Source of the DNA: Clostridium sp. DL-VIII
GTDB taxonomy: Bacteria; Bacillota; Clostridia; Clostridiales; Clostridiaceae
Length of the DNA stretch: 64,000 nucleotides
Direction of reading: 5' to 3'
Assembly (NCBI RefSeq): GCF_000230835.1
Contig: NZ_CM001240.1
Coordinates: forward strand, 327,001 to 391,000
Shown: piece after piece, positions 1 through 7,323 of the stretch
Numbering within the stretch: the first letter of the stretch is position 1
Layout: each line of letters opens with the position of its first letter
Translations under genes and position numbers: made by a program
The notes under the pieces: model-generated
Database searches by the model: none
What the model was told of the DNA's origin: nothing
What the model saw: the letters and a program-made list of their open reading frames with translations, nothing else

Positions 1-116
1 TTCACTTCATTAAGCTGTTCGCAATAACGAATAACATAAGAGGGAACATCATCACTTAACATAGATTCCTTGAAAGTATTTAAGGTTTCTATAAACTTTC
101 TATTTATCATAATCAT
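1..116 (-). CDS. Partial ORF of unknown function, cut by the window edge
   Basis: On the minus strand an ATG at 116 (or 110, second in-frame Met) opens a frame that stays open to the window edge, about 38 codons beginning MIMINRKFIETLNTF. I do not recognise it. No convincing ribosome binding site lies directly upstream, and the perfect hairpin at 138-182 sits just before the start. An in-frame stop at 134-132 rules out a longer N-terminus. It may be the 5' end of a real small gene or a chance frame. Confidence 0.3.
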   Translation of the reverse strand, partial: MIMINRKFIETLNTFKESMLSDDVPSYVIRYCEQLNEV

Positions 117-137
117 ACAAGATACAGTTAGCTATTA

Positions 138-186
138 AGATGAGCCAACATCAAATCCATAGGATTCAATGTTGGCTCATCTTTTC
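138..186. terminator. Perfect 14-bp hairpin, terminator-like on the + strand
   Basis: Arms 138-151 and 169-182 are exact inverted complements (GATGAGCCAACAT core) with a 17-nt loop. On the + strand a short TTTT follows, so it could end transcription entering from the left. On the minus strand it lies between an AAGGAGG-like site near 190-200 and the ATG at 116, so it could instead be a leader hairpin for the partial ORF. Confidence 0.5.
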
Positions 187-451
187 TGCATCTCCTCCTT
201 ACGGATAAAATACATGATTTAGATTTAAAATTTAATGCCTTTTTTTATAAATGTCCTTGACAATGGGACCACTTTATATAAAGCGCCGCCTTTTTTGTTT
301 TCAAAATTAGTTGTAATAACACCCAAATAATACTAAAATTGTTATTGTTGCAGTCAGTGAAAGTTTATATTAATTTACTTATAACGTTTAATTAATATAA
401 ATTATTTATAATGTTTTAATTACTGGGAAAATTTTTATAAGGAGGATATTT
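187..451. other. Gene-free AT-rich stretch before the MATE gene
   Basis: No ORF of note is seen. The region should carry the promoter of the MATE gene. A TTGACA hexamer is at 257-262, but the nearest TATAAA is only 14 bp away, so I do not call a promoter. Confidence 0.4.
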
Positions 452-1825
452 ATGAATAGTCAGAAACGGTTGGGAGAAATGAAAATAGGAAAGTTAATAC
501 TTGAATTTTCGATTCCAGCAATAATAGGTATGCTGGTTAATACTTTATACAATATAATAGATAGAATATTTATTGGACATATAGAAGGAATAGGAAATAT
601 AGCTATGGCAGGGGTAGGAATAACAATGCCTCTCATGACTATAATTTTAGCGTTTGGAATGTTAATTGGCATTGGGACAGCAACGAAGATATCAATAAAG
701 CTCGGAGAGCATGATAAAGAAGGTGCAGAAAAGTTATTGGGGAATGCATTTACGTTAATAATAATAATAAGTATTTTCTTAACTATATTTGGACTTGCAT
801 TTTCAAATCCACTCTTAAAAATATTTGGTGCTAGTGAAAATATTATAGGTTATGGAGAAGAATTTATCCAAGTAATTTTTAGTGGATGTATTTTTAACAT
901 GATTAGTTTTGGCCTTAACCATTCAATCAGAAGTGATGGAAGTCCTAGAATTGCTATGGCATCTATGCTTATGAGTGCAATTATTAATATTATTTTAGAT
1001 CCTATATTTATATTTGGTTTTAACCTTGGAGTTAGAGGAGGAGCACTCGGAACTGTAGTTGCACAAACAGTAAGCAGTACTTGGATATTATATTACTTTA
1101 CTAAAGGAGCCGGCGTGTTAAAAATTAGAAAAGAAAATTTAAAGCTTAGTAAAAAAGCTGTGTTGAGTATAATTGCTATAGGAATAAGTCCATTTAGCAT
1201 GCAGCTTGCACAAAGTGCAGTACAAATAGTTTGTAATAGCTCTTTGCAGAAATATGGTGGAGATATAGCAGTTAGTGCAATGACAATAATAGGAAGCGTG
1301 GCTATGGTATTTTTAATGCCTATTTTTGGATTAAATCAAGGATTGCAGACTATAATTGGTTATAATTTTGGAGCGAAGAAATATGATAGAGTTAAGCAGG
1401 CTGTAAAGTATGGAATTATAACAGCTACTGTAATAGTAGCTGTGGGATTTATAATTATTGAAGGAGCTTCAGAAATTTTAGTCAAGGCTTTTAATGGAGA
1501 CAGTTCACTTATACAAGTCACATCACATGGAATGAGAATATTTCTAATTATGCTTCCATTTATAGGAGGGCAGATCGTAATAACTAATTATTTCCAGTCT
1601 ATTGGAAGAGTTAAAATATCAATGATTTTAAGTTTGTTAAGGCAAGTGATAATATTAATTCCATGTCTTTTAATAATTCCAATATTTTTTGGATTAAATG
1701 GAGTGTGGATTGCCGGAGCAGCATCTGATTTTTTGTCAGTTACAATTACTTTTATTGTATTTATTAAAAAATCAAAGGAATTATCAGAGGATAAGAAAGT
1801 AAAAGAAGCCGTACTTGAAAACTAG
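452..1825 (+). CDS. MATE family efflux transporter
   Basis: A 457-residue multidrug and toxin extrusion type carrier, expected to sit in the cytoplasmic membrane and export organic cations or drugs in exchange for Na+ or H+. It shows about 12 hydrophobic segments in two six-helix halves. The N-terminal LGEMKIGKLILEFSIPA followed by MLVNTLYNIIDRIFIG is typical of the clostridial MepA/DinF branch. The length is normal for the family (about 450). The ATG has a good GGAGG site 7-8 bases upstream. It is a single-gene unit closed by a strong hairpin at 1841-1884. The substrate cannot be deduced from sequence. Confidence 0.9.
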   Translation: MNSQKRLGEMKIGKLILEFSIPAIIGMLVNTLYNIIDRIFIGHIEGIGNIAMAGVGITMPLMTIILAFGMLIGIGTATKISIKLGEHDKEGAEKLLGNAFTLIIIISIFLTIFGLAFSNPLLKIFGASENIIGYGEEFIQVIFSGCIFNMISFGLNHSIRSDGSPRIAMASMLMSAIINIILDPIFIFGFNLGVRGGALGTVVAQTVSSTWILYYFTKGAGVLKIRKENLKLSKKAVLSIIAIGISPFSMQLAQSAVQIVCNSSLQKYGGDIAVSAMTIIGSVAMVFLMPIFGLNQGLQTIIGYNFGAKKYDRVKQAVKYGIITATVIVAVGFIIIEGASEILVKAFNGDSSLIQVTSHGMRIFLIMLPFIGGQIVITNYFQSIGRVKISMILSLLRQVIILIPCLLIIPIFFGLNGVWIAGAASDFLSVTITFIVFIKKSKELSEDKKVKEAVLEN

Positions 1826-1840
1826 AATATCAATAATATA

Positions 1841-1884
1841 AAAAGCGTAGTTAATATCAGTTAAATATTAACTACGCTTTTTTT
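1841..1884. terminator. Bidirectional terminator between MATE gene and small convergent gene
   Basis: A 17-bp perfect stem (1841-1857 with 1865-1881) has a 7-nt loop, an A-run on the left and a T-run on the right. It serves the + strand MATE gene and the minus strand small gene ending at 1891. Confidence 0.9.
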
Positions 1885-1890
1885 ATGTAT

Positions 1891-2079
1891 TTAAAGAATT
1901 CCCTCATTCTTTAAGATATCTTCTAACTTTTGAACCCTAGATGATAAGTTCATAAATTTTTCTTTTAATTGTTCTTTTGAAGATGGTTCATCATCGTTTA
2001 TAAATCTTTCCATATCTTCTACAGTTTTTAATGCTTCTTCTATATCTTGTTGAGCCACTTTTAAATTTGAGTCGTTCAT
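1891..2079 (-). CDS. Small acidic coiled-coil protein of unknown function
   Basis: A 62-residue charged soluble protein with no signal peptide or membrane segment. Its length is mostly predicted helix with heptad-like spacing (for example LSSRVQKLEDIL near the C-terminus), so a coiled coil or helical hairpin is likely. The ATG at 2079 is preceded by AAAGGAG at good spacing, and the gene ends at a bidirectional terminator, so it looks real despite its size. I do not recognise a family. Its neighbours give no clear functional hint. Confidence 0.65.
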   Translation of the reverse strand: MNDSNLKVAQQDIEEALKTVEDMERFINDDEPSSKEQLKEKFMNLSSRVQKLEDILKNEGIL

Positions 2080-2170
2080 AAAAATCTCCTTTTAATTTAA
2101 TTATGTAATTACATCCTATCACTACTAAAAAATAAGTGCAAGGAATATAAATATAAGGAGTAATTATATT

Positions 2171-2398
2171 AGGCACATTCAAAAAATAACAAGTCCATTT
2201 GCCAGCCCATTTTCCATCATAGCAGAAGCTCGACTTGCATACGCTCGCTGAGTAAGCGATTCACACAAAATCATAGATTTTGGTTCTCTGCTCATCGGCA
2301 AATTGACCTAATAGACCCACTATAAGGGCAATTTGCCTCCTTGTCTGATGAAAAATATCCATGGCAACTTTGGATTTGTTATTTATTTTCATGTGCCT
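2171..2398. repeat. Modular inverted-repeat element, copy A (MITE-like or structured RNA)
   Basis: A 228-bp element is bounded by long imperfect terminal inverted repeats: the left end reads AGGCACATTC and then AAATAACAAGTCC; the complement of the right end reads AGGCACATGA and then AAATAACAAATCC. Inside is an inverted repeat GGCAAATTG/CAATTTGCC (about 2297-2336). Long stretches are nearly identical to copy B at 34416-34705, including GAAGCTCGACT, TCACACAAAATCATAGATT and TTGGTTCTCTGCTCATCGG. No transposase is inside. The right end stops 13 bp before the spmA start codon. Confidence 0.75.
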
Positions 2399-2411
2399 TA
2401 TGGGGGAGAAT

Positions 2412-2987
2412 ATGATAAATTATATTTGGTTTTTTCTGATTTTTTTTGGAATTTTGGTTGGGGTGTTAAGTGGAAATGGCGAAATTATTTCCAAGGCAAT
2501 AGTTAATTCATCCGGAAGTACGGTTACTTTTATAATTGAGCTTACGGGTATAATGTGTTTTTGGTGCGGAGTTATGAAAGTAGCAGAAAACAGCGGACTT
2601 ACAGAAAAAATATCTAAGCTGTTGAAACCTATTCTTAAAGTTATTTTTAAAAATGCAGCTAAAGATGAAAAAGCATTGGGAGCTATAGTTATGAATCTTA
2701 CTGCAAATATGCTTGGATTGTCGAATGCAGCAACACCTTTTGGAATCAAGGCTATGGAAGAATTAGATAGGCTTAATGAGAAAAAAGGAACTGCATCTGA
2801 TGATATGGCACTTTTTTTAGTTTTGAATGCAACCTGCATTCAATTAGTTCCGTCTACAATAATTTCAATACGTGCAGCTTGCAATTCTGGAAATCCAGGT
2901 GGAATAATACTGCCAACAATTGTATCTACAGCAACAGCAGCCATAGTTGGGGTAATATGCTGCAAATTATTGCAAAAGTATTTTTAA
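2412..2987 (+). CDS. spmA: Spore maturation protein A
   Basis: A 191-residue membrane protein of the nucleoside-recognition (gate) domain family, needed with SpmB for proper spore core dehydration in Bacillus and Clostridium. It has several hydrophobic helices and the typical motifs GIMCFWCGVMKVAE and NMLGLSNAATPFGIKAM. The start MINYIWFF is chosen because GGGGGAG stands just upstream; a longer in-frame start at 2361 would lie inside the repeat element. spmB follows after about 58 bp, so the pair is probably one transcript. A mother-cell promoter upstream was not identified; the repeat occupies the usual place. Confidence 0.93.
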   Translation: MINYIWFFLIFFGILVGVLSGNGEIISKAIVNSSGSTVTFIIELTGIMCFWCGVMKVAENSGLTEKISKLLKPILKVIFKNAAKDEKALGAIVMNLTANMLGLSNAATPFGIKAMEELDRLNEKKGTASDDMALFLVLNATCIQLVPSTIISIRAACNSGNPGGIILPTIVSTATAAIVGVICCKLLQKYF

Positions 2988-3045
2988 AAGTATTCTTAGA
3001 ATATATAAGATAAATAATTACTTTTACAGGAGGAATAATAGTGAT

Positions 3046-3573
3046 ATGTTTAACTATTTAAGTAAGAGCATAATACCAATAATATTTTTACTTATTATAA
3101 CCTATGGAATGTTTAAAGGCAGAAAGGTTTATGAATGGTTTATTGAAGGTGCTAAAGAAGGTTTGAATGTAGTTTTGAGAATATTTCCATATTTACTGGC
3201 TATGATAATTGCAGTTCAAATTTTTAAGGACGCAAAGTTAATGGATTTATTAAATAATTTAATTGCACCGTTAGGTAATATGATAGCCTTGCCTAAGGAT
3301 CTTATACCTTTATTAATAATAAAACCTTTATCAGGAAGTGGAGCAATTGGAGTATTTACAGATATAATAAAAAGTGTAGGACCGGATACAAGAACAGGTC
3401 TTATAGCATCTGTGGTAATGGGAAGTACAGAAACTATATTTTATACTATTACGGTTTACTTTGGTGCAGTAAAGGTAAAGAAGATAAGGCATACTTTATG
3501 GGCGGCAGTATTTGCTGATTTGACAGCAATAATAATGGCTATATTTATGGTAGACAAATTTTTATTGAGATAA
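3046..3573 (+). CDS. spmB: Spore maturation protein B
   Basis: A 175-residue partner of SpmA in the same nucleoside-recognition membrane family, acting in spore core dehydration. The sequence has four or five hydrophobic segments and the conserved KPLSGSGAIGVFTDI and SVVMGSTETIFYT stretches that mark SpmB. An AGGAGG site precedes the ATG. It lies directly behind spmA in the same orientation, the usual spmAB arrangement. Length is normal for the family. Confidence 0.93.
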   Translation: MFNYLSKSIIPIIFLLIITYGMFKGRKVYEWFIEGAKEGLNVVLRIFPYLLAMIIAVQIFKDAKLMDLLNNLIAPLGNMIALPKDLIPLLIIKPLSGSGAIGVFTDIIKSVGPDTRTGLIASVVMGSTETIFYTITVYFGAVKVKKIRHTLWAAVFADLTAIIMAIFMVDKFLLR

Positions 3574-3664
3574 TATTTGTTAGGTTAATTGCCTTTATTA
3601 AGATTAATTTTTGGAGTATTATAATAAAAGAAGGAAAAACTTGAATGAAAGAGGATGTAATGTT

Positions 3665-4909
3665 ATGAACAAAAATGTATATATAGAAAATAGAAAAAGG
3701 TTTATGAATACTATAGAAGACAATTCAGTCATAGTGTTATTTGCAGGAAAGTCACGTCCAAAGACAGGAGATGAAGTATATCAATTCACCCCTGATAGAA
3801 ACTTTTATTACTTAACAGGAATACAAGAAGAAGGGCACATAGTAGTATTATCAAAACTCAATAATTCAGTAAGTGAAAAGTTGTTTTTGACTGACTTAGA
3901 TTTAGATAAAGAAATGTGGAGCGGAAAAACTCTAAGGGATACTGAAGGTCAAGAGATATCTGGCATAAAAGATACGGTTTATATGAAAGAATTCAATGAT
4001 TATTTTAATAGAATAGTTAAAGGTAGTGAAGAGCTTAATTTATACCTAGATTTAGATAGAGAAGCGTTTGAAGATGATGCATCTGTATCAAATTTATTCG
4101 CAAAAGAAATTATAAGTAAATATCCATACATTAACATAAAGAATTTAATAAGTAAAATAGCACCTCTTAGAATGGTTAAGTCTGATGAAGAAATAAAGGA
4201 AATGAGAAAAGCTATAGAAATAACAATTGAAGGTGTAAAGGCTTTAATGAAAAATGTGAAGGCTGGAATGAAGGAATATGAAATAGAATCATATTTTGAT
4301 TTTGAATGCAAAACAAGAGGGGTTAAAGACTACGCTTTTAGAACAATAGCAGCAGCAGGAAAGAATGCAACTATTCTTCACTATGTTGACAATAATAGTG
4401 AATTAAAAGATGGAGATTTAATTTTATTTGATTTAGGAGCTCAATGGAATTTATATAATGGAGATATCACAAGAGCTTTCCCAATCAATGGAAAGTTTAC
4501 TGAAAGACAAAAAGAAGTTTATGAAGCAGTTCTAAGAGTAAACAAGGCAGTAATTAATAAAATAAAACCAGGAGTTGATTCAAAGGAACTTGATGAATGG
4601 GCTAGAGGTTTAATTGCTGAAGAATGTATTAAACTAGGAATAATAAAGGAAAAGGAAGAAGTTAAAAAATATTACTGGCATAGAATAGGACATAGTTTAG
4701 GATTGGATACTCACGACTTGGGAATATTGGGTAGAGAATTTACTTTTAAAGAAGGTATGGTATTTACAGTTGAGCCAGGAATATATATAGGAGAAGAAGG
4801 TATTGGAATAAGAATAGAAGATGATATTCTAGTTACTAAAGATGGATGTGAAGTTTTAACTAAGGACATGATAAAGGAAATTAAGGACATTGAAGAATTT
4901 ATGAAATAA
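3665..4909 (+). CDS. pepP: Xaa-Pro aminopeptidase, M24B family (PepP-like)
   Basis: A 414-residue cytosolic metallopeptidase that removes an N-terminal residue preceding proline. The N-terminal half is an aminopeptidase-P N domain (SRPKTGDEVYQFTPDRNFYYLTG), followed by the pita-bread M24 fold. Visible metal ligands are the two Asp in FDLGAQWNLYNGDITRAF, the His in HRIGHSLGLDTHD, and the Glu residues in TVEPGIYIG and GIRIEDD. The start MNKNVYIE is preferred to the upstream in-frame ATG at 3611 because AGAGGATG precedes it. A 10-bp hairpin follows at 4952. Confidence 0.9.
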   Translation: MNKNVYIENRKRFMNTIEDNSVIVLFAGKSRPKTGDEVYQFTPDRNFYYLTGIQEEGHIVVLSKLNNSVSEKLFLTDLDLDKEMWSGKTLRDTEGQEISGIKDTVYMKEFNDYFNRIVKGSEELNLYLDLDREAFEDDASVSNLFAKEIISKYPYINIKNLISKIAPLRMVKSDEEIKEMRKAIEITIEGVKALMKNVKAGMKEYEIESYFDFECKTRGVKDYAFRTIAAAGKNATILHYVDNNSELKDGDLILFDLGAQWNLYNGDITRAFPINGKFTERQKEVYEAVLRVNKAVINKIKPGVDSKELDEWARGLIAEECIKLGIIKEKEEVKKYYWHRIGHSLGLDTHDLGILGREFTFKEGMVFTVEPGIYIGEEGIGIRIEDDILVTKDGCEVLTKDMIKEIKDIEEFMK

Positions 4910-4951
4910 TAAATGTAAAAAATAATTTATAGGCAATAATGGTATTAAATC

Positions 4952-4984
4952 GGCTAACATATGTACTTGTTATGTTAGCCTTTA
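4952..4984 (+). terminator. Hairpin between the two aminopeptidase genes
   Basis: A perfect 10-bp stem (GGCTAACATA, 4952-4961 with 4971-4980) is followed by only TTT, so it is a weak or partial terminator. Confidence 0.55.
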
Positions 4985-5021
4985 GAATACATTTAAAGTA
5001 TAAATATTAAGGGGGAAACCT

Positions 5022-6797
5022 ATGAAAGTTTCAGAAAGAATACAGAAGTTAAGAGAACTAATGAAAAAGGAAAAAATAGATTATTATATAGTACCAAGTG
5101 ATGATTTTCATCAAAGTGAGTATGTTGCTGAATGCTTTAAAGCAAGAGCATATATAACTGGCTTTACAGGTTCAGCAGGAACAGCTTTAATTGGGAAAGA
5201 AAAAGCAATTTTATGGACAGATGGAAGGTATTTTATACAAGCTAATCAGCAGTTAGAGGGTTCAGGTGTAGAACTTTTTAAAATGAGAATTCCAGGATGG
5301 CCAACTTTAGAAGAATGGCTTATAGATAACATGAAGGAAGGAGAAACTCTAGGCTTTGATGGAAGAGTAGTGCCATTAAACCAATATAAAGATATTTTAA
5401 AAATAAAAGAAGAAAAGAATATAAACATATCTATGAGCAAGGATTTAATTCAAGAGATTTGGATAGATAAACCTGAAATGCCGAAGGAAAAGATTTTTAT
5501 TCTTGATACAAAATACTGTGGAAAAACTGCTAATGAAAAGATTCAAGAAGTAAGAGCTGAGATGAAAAAACTAGGTGGAAAGGCATATATTATAGCATCT
5601 TTAGATGATATAGCATGGCTTTTTAACATTAGAGGAAATGATGTTAAATATACACCAGTAATATTATCGTATGCACTGATTGATGAGAAACAAGCACGAT
5701 TATATATAGATAAGGAAAAGGTATCAGCTTATGATAAAGAAAGGCTATTAGCTGAGGGAATTGAATTAAAGGATTATGAGGACATATTTGGAGATATAAT
5801 GGCGATAAAAGATAGTGTTATATTAGATTCGGGTAAAGTAAGTGCCTTTATATATGAACAAATAAATAAAAATATTAATATAATAGAAGAATTAAATATA
5901 ACCACAAAGTTAAAAGCTATAAAAAATGAAACAGAAATAAAAAGCTTAAAAAACTGCCAGCTTAAAGATGGAGTTGCAATGGTAAAATTCATAAAGTGGA
6001 TTAAAGAAAATGCAGGTAAAGAAGTTATCACAGAGCTTACTTTAAATGATAAGCTATATGAATTTAGAAGCAAAGGTGATTTATTTATTGAAGAGAGCTT
6101 TGCTACAATTGCAGGATATAAAGAGCATGCAGCAATGATGCATTACTCAGCAACAGAAGAAAGTGCATATGAATTAGAAAGGCAGGGAATATTGTTAGTT
6201 GATAGCGGCGGACAATATTTAGATGGGACTACTGATATAACACGCAGCATTATTTTAGGAGAAATAAGTGAACAAGAAAGAAGAGATTTTACATTAGTAT
6301 TAAAGGCTCATATAAATTTGATGAAGGCTAAGTTTTTAAAAGGAACAACTGGATCAAATATAGACATATTAAGCAGAAGAGTTCTATGGGAAGAAGGAAT
6401 AGATTATAAGTGTGGAACAGGACATGGAGTAGGTTTTTGTTTAAGTGTTCATGAAGGACCACAAACTATAAGACCAATTCCTAATACAATAGAGCTTGAA
6501 CCGGGAATGATACTAACCAATGAACCAGGAATATATAGAGAAGGTAGTCATGGAATTAGGACTGAAAATATTATGTTAGTTGTGGAAGATGAAAAAAGTG
6601 ATGAGTTTGGTGAATTCTATAGATTTGAAACTATGTCATATTGTCCAATAGATTTAGATGGAATTGATAAAGAATTATTAACAGAAGATGAAAAAGAGTG
6701 GCTAAATAGTTATCATGAAGAAACTTATAATAAATTAAGTCCTTTCTTGAGTTTTGATGAAAAAGAATTTCTCAAAAATGTGACAAAAGCAATATAA
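5022..6797 (+). CDS. Large Xaa-Pro aminopeptidase, M24 family (three-domain type)
   Basis: A 591-residue soluble peptidase of the eukaryote-like aminopeptidase P type: two creatinase-like N-terminal domains (about 1-135 and 160-300), the M24 catalytic domain (about 310-530) and a short C-terminal extension. Metal ligands are visible in LLVDSGGQYLDGTTDITRSI, GTGHGVGF, TNEPGIYRE and GIRTEN. It is about 180 residues longer than the neighbouring PepP, as expected of this subfamily. AAGGGGGAAA precedes the ATG. It is not a copy of the upstream gene. The tandem pair probably supplies general peptide turnover. Confidence 0.9.
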   Translation: MKVSERIQKLRELMKKEKIDYYIVPSDDFHQSEYVAECFKARAYITGFTGSAGTALIGKEKAILWTDGRYFIQANQQLEGSGVELFKMRIPGWPTLEEWLIDNMKEGETLGFDGRVVPLNQYKDILKIKEEKNINISMSKDLIQEIWIDKPEMPKEKIFILDTKYCGKTANEKIQEVRAEMKKLGGKAYIIASLDDIAWLFNIRGNDVKYTPVILSYALIDEKQARLYIDKEKVSAYDKERLLAEGIELKDYEDIFGDIMAIKDSVILDSGKVSAFIYEQINKNINIIEELNITTKLKAIKNETEIKSLKNCQLKDGVAMVKFIKWIKENAGKEVITELTLNDKLYEFRSKGDLFIEESFATIAGYKEHAAMMHYSATEESAYELERQGILLVDSGGQYLDGTTDITRSIILGEISEQERRDFTLVLKAHINLMKAKFLKGTTGSNIDILSRRVLWEEGIDYKCGTGHGVGFCLSVHEGPQTIRPIPNTIELEPGMILTNEPGIYREGSHGIRTENIMLVVEDEKSDEFGEFYRFETMSYCPIDLDGIDKELLTEDEKEWLNSYHEETYNKLSPFLSFDEKEFLKNVTKAI

Positions 6798-6820
6798 TAA
6801 TAAGCTAGAAAATTATACTA

Positions 6821-6849
6821 TTGCGTCTATTTAAAAGAAATAGTATAAT
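6821..6849 (+). promoter_or_regulatory. Sigma-A type promoter of the metS T-box leader
   Basis: TTGCGT at 6821-6826, a 17-bp spacer and a consensus TATAAT at 6844-6849. It lies upstream of the T-box and gives an mRNA leader of roughly 465 nt before metS. Confidence 0.7.
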
Positions 6850-6968
6850 GTAAATAATTTGAGAATTAACATGTATTTAGGTATTAGAATCAAAAGTAAG
6901 TTTTTATAACTAAACGAAAAGAATTCTGAAATAATTTTATTCACCAACTGTTAATTGTTAACTATATA

Positions 6969-7245
6969 AAAATGCGATGAAAAGAAGAGTAATAAAAGGA
7001 GCATTCTATAAGAGAGCTAAGAAATGCTGAAAGTTAGCGTTTGTGAATTTTATGAAGATGGTCTTAGAGCATGTTTTTTGAGCCGAGGTATTTGGTTAGG
7101 AAAATACGGGAGCAACCGTTATATTGCAAGGTGATGATGGTCACCTACTGAGTTATTCGTTGTGAAATGAGTAAGAAATAGAGTGGTAACACGTATAATG
7201 CGTCTCTATATAGGTTTTAATATACCTATATAGAGACTTTTTAAT
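6969..7245 (+). promoter_or_regulatory. T-box riboswitch for methionyl-tRNA synthetase
   Basis: A leader that senses uncharged tRNA-Met and lets transcription of metS proceed when methionine is short. Visible parts: a stem I start with GATGAA and AGAGTA, a candidate Met specifier ATG in TTTTATGAAGATGG near 7050, a T-box-like AGAGTGGTAACACG at 7180-7193 (a divergent form of AGGGTGGNACCGCG), and an intrinsic terminator with a perfect 13-bp stem (GTCTCTATATAGG, 7202-7214 with 7225-7237) and T-run. Antiterminator and terminator overlap, as expected. Confidence 0.88.
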
Positions 7246-7323
7246 TATATAAATAAAATCACAATGAGAGATTTAAAAAAATAAATAAGTTTTCATTGTT
7301 TAAAATAAGGAGGAACACAAATA

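Noticed and set aside
2361-2411. Longer N-terminus for SpmA
   Set aside because: The extra codons lie within the repeat element; the ATG at 2412 has the GGGGGAG site and gives the family-typical start.
3665-6797. Two adjacent M24 peptidases, considered as a tandem duplication
   Set aside because: They differ in length and domain plan (two-domain versus three-domain) and belong to separate subfamilies.
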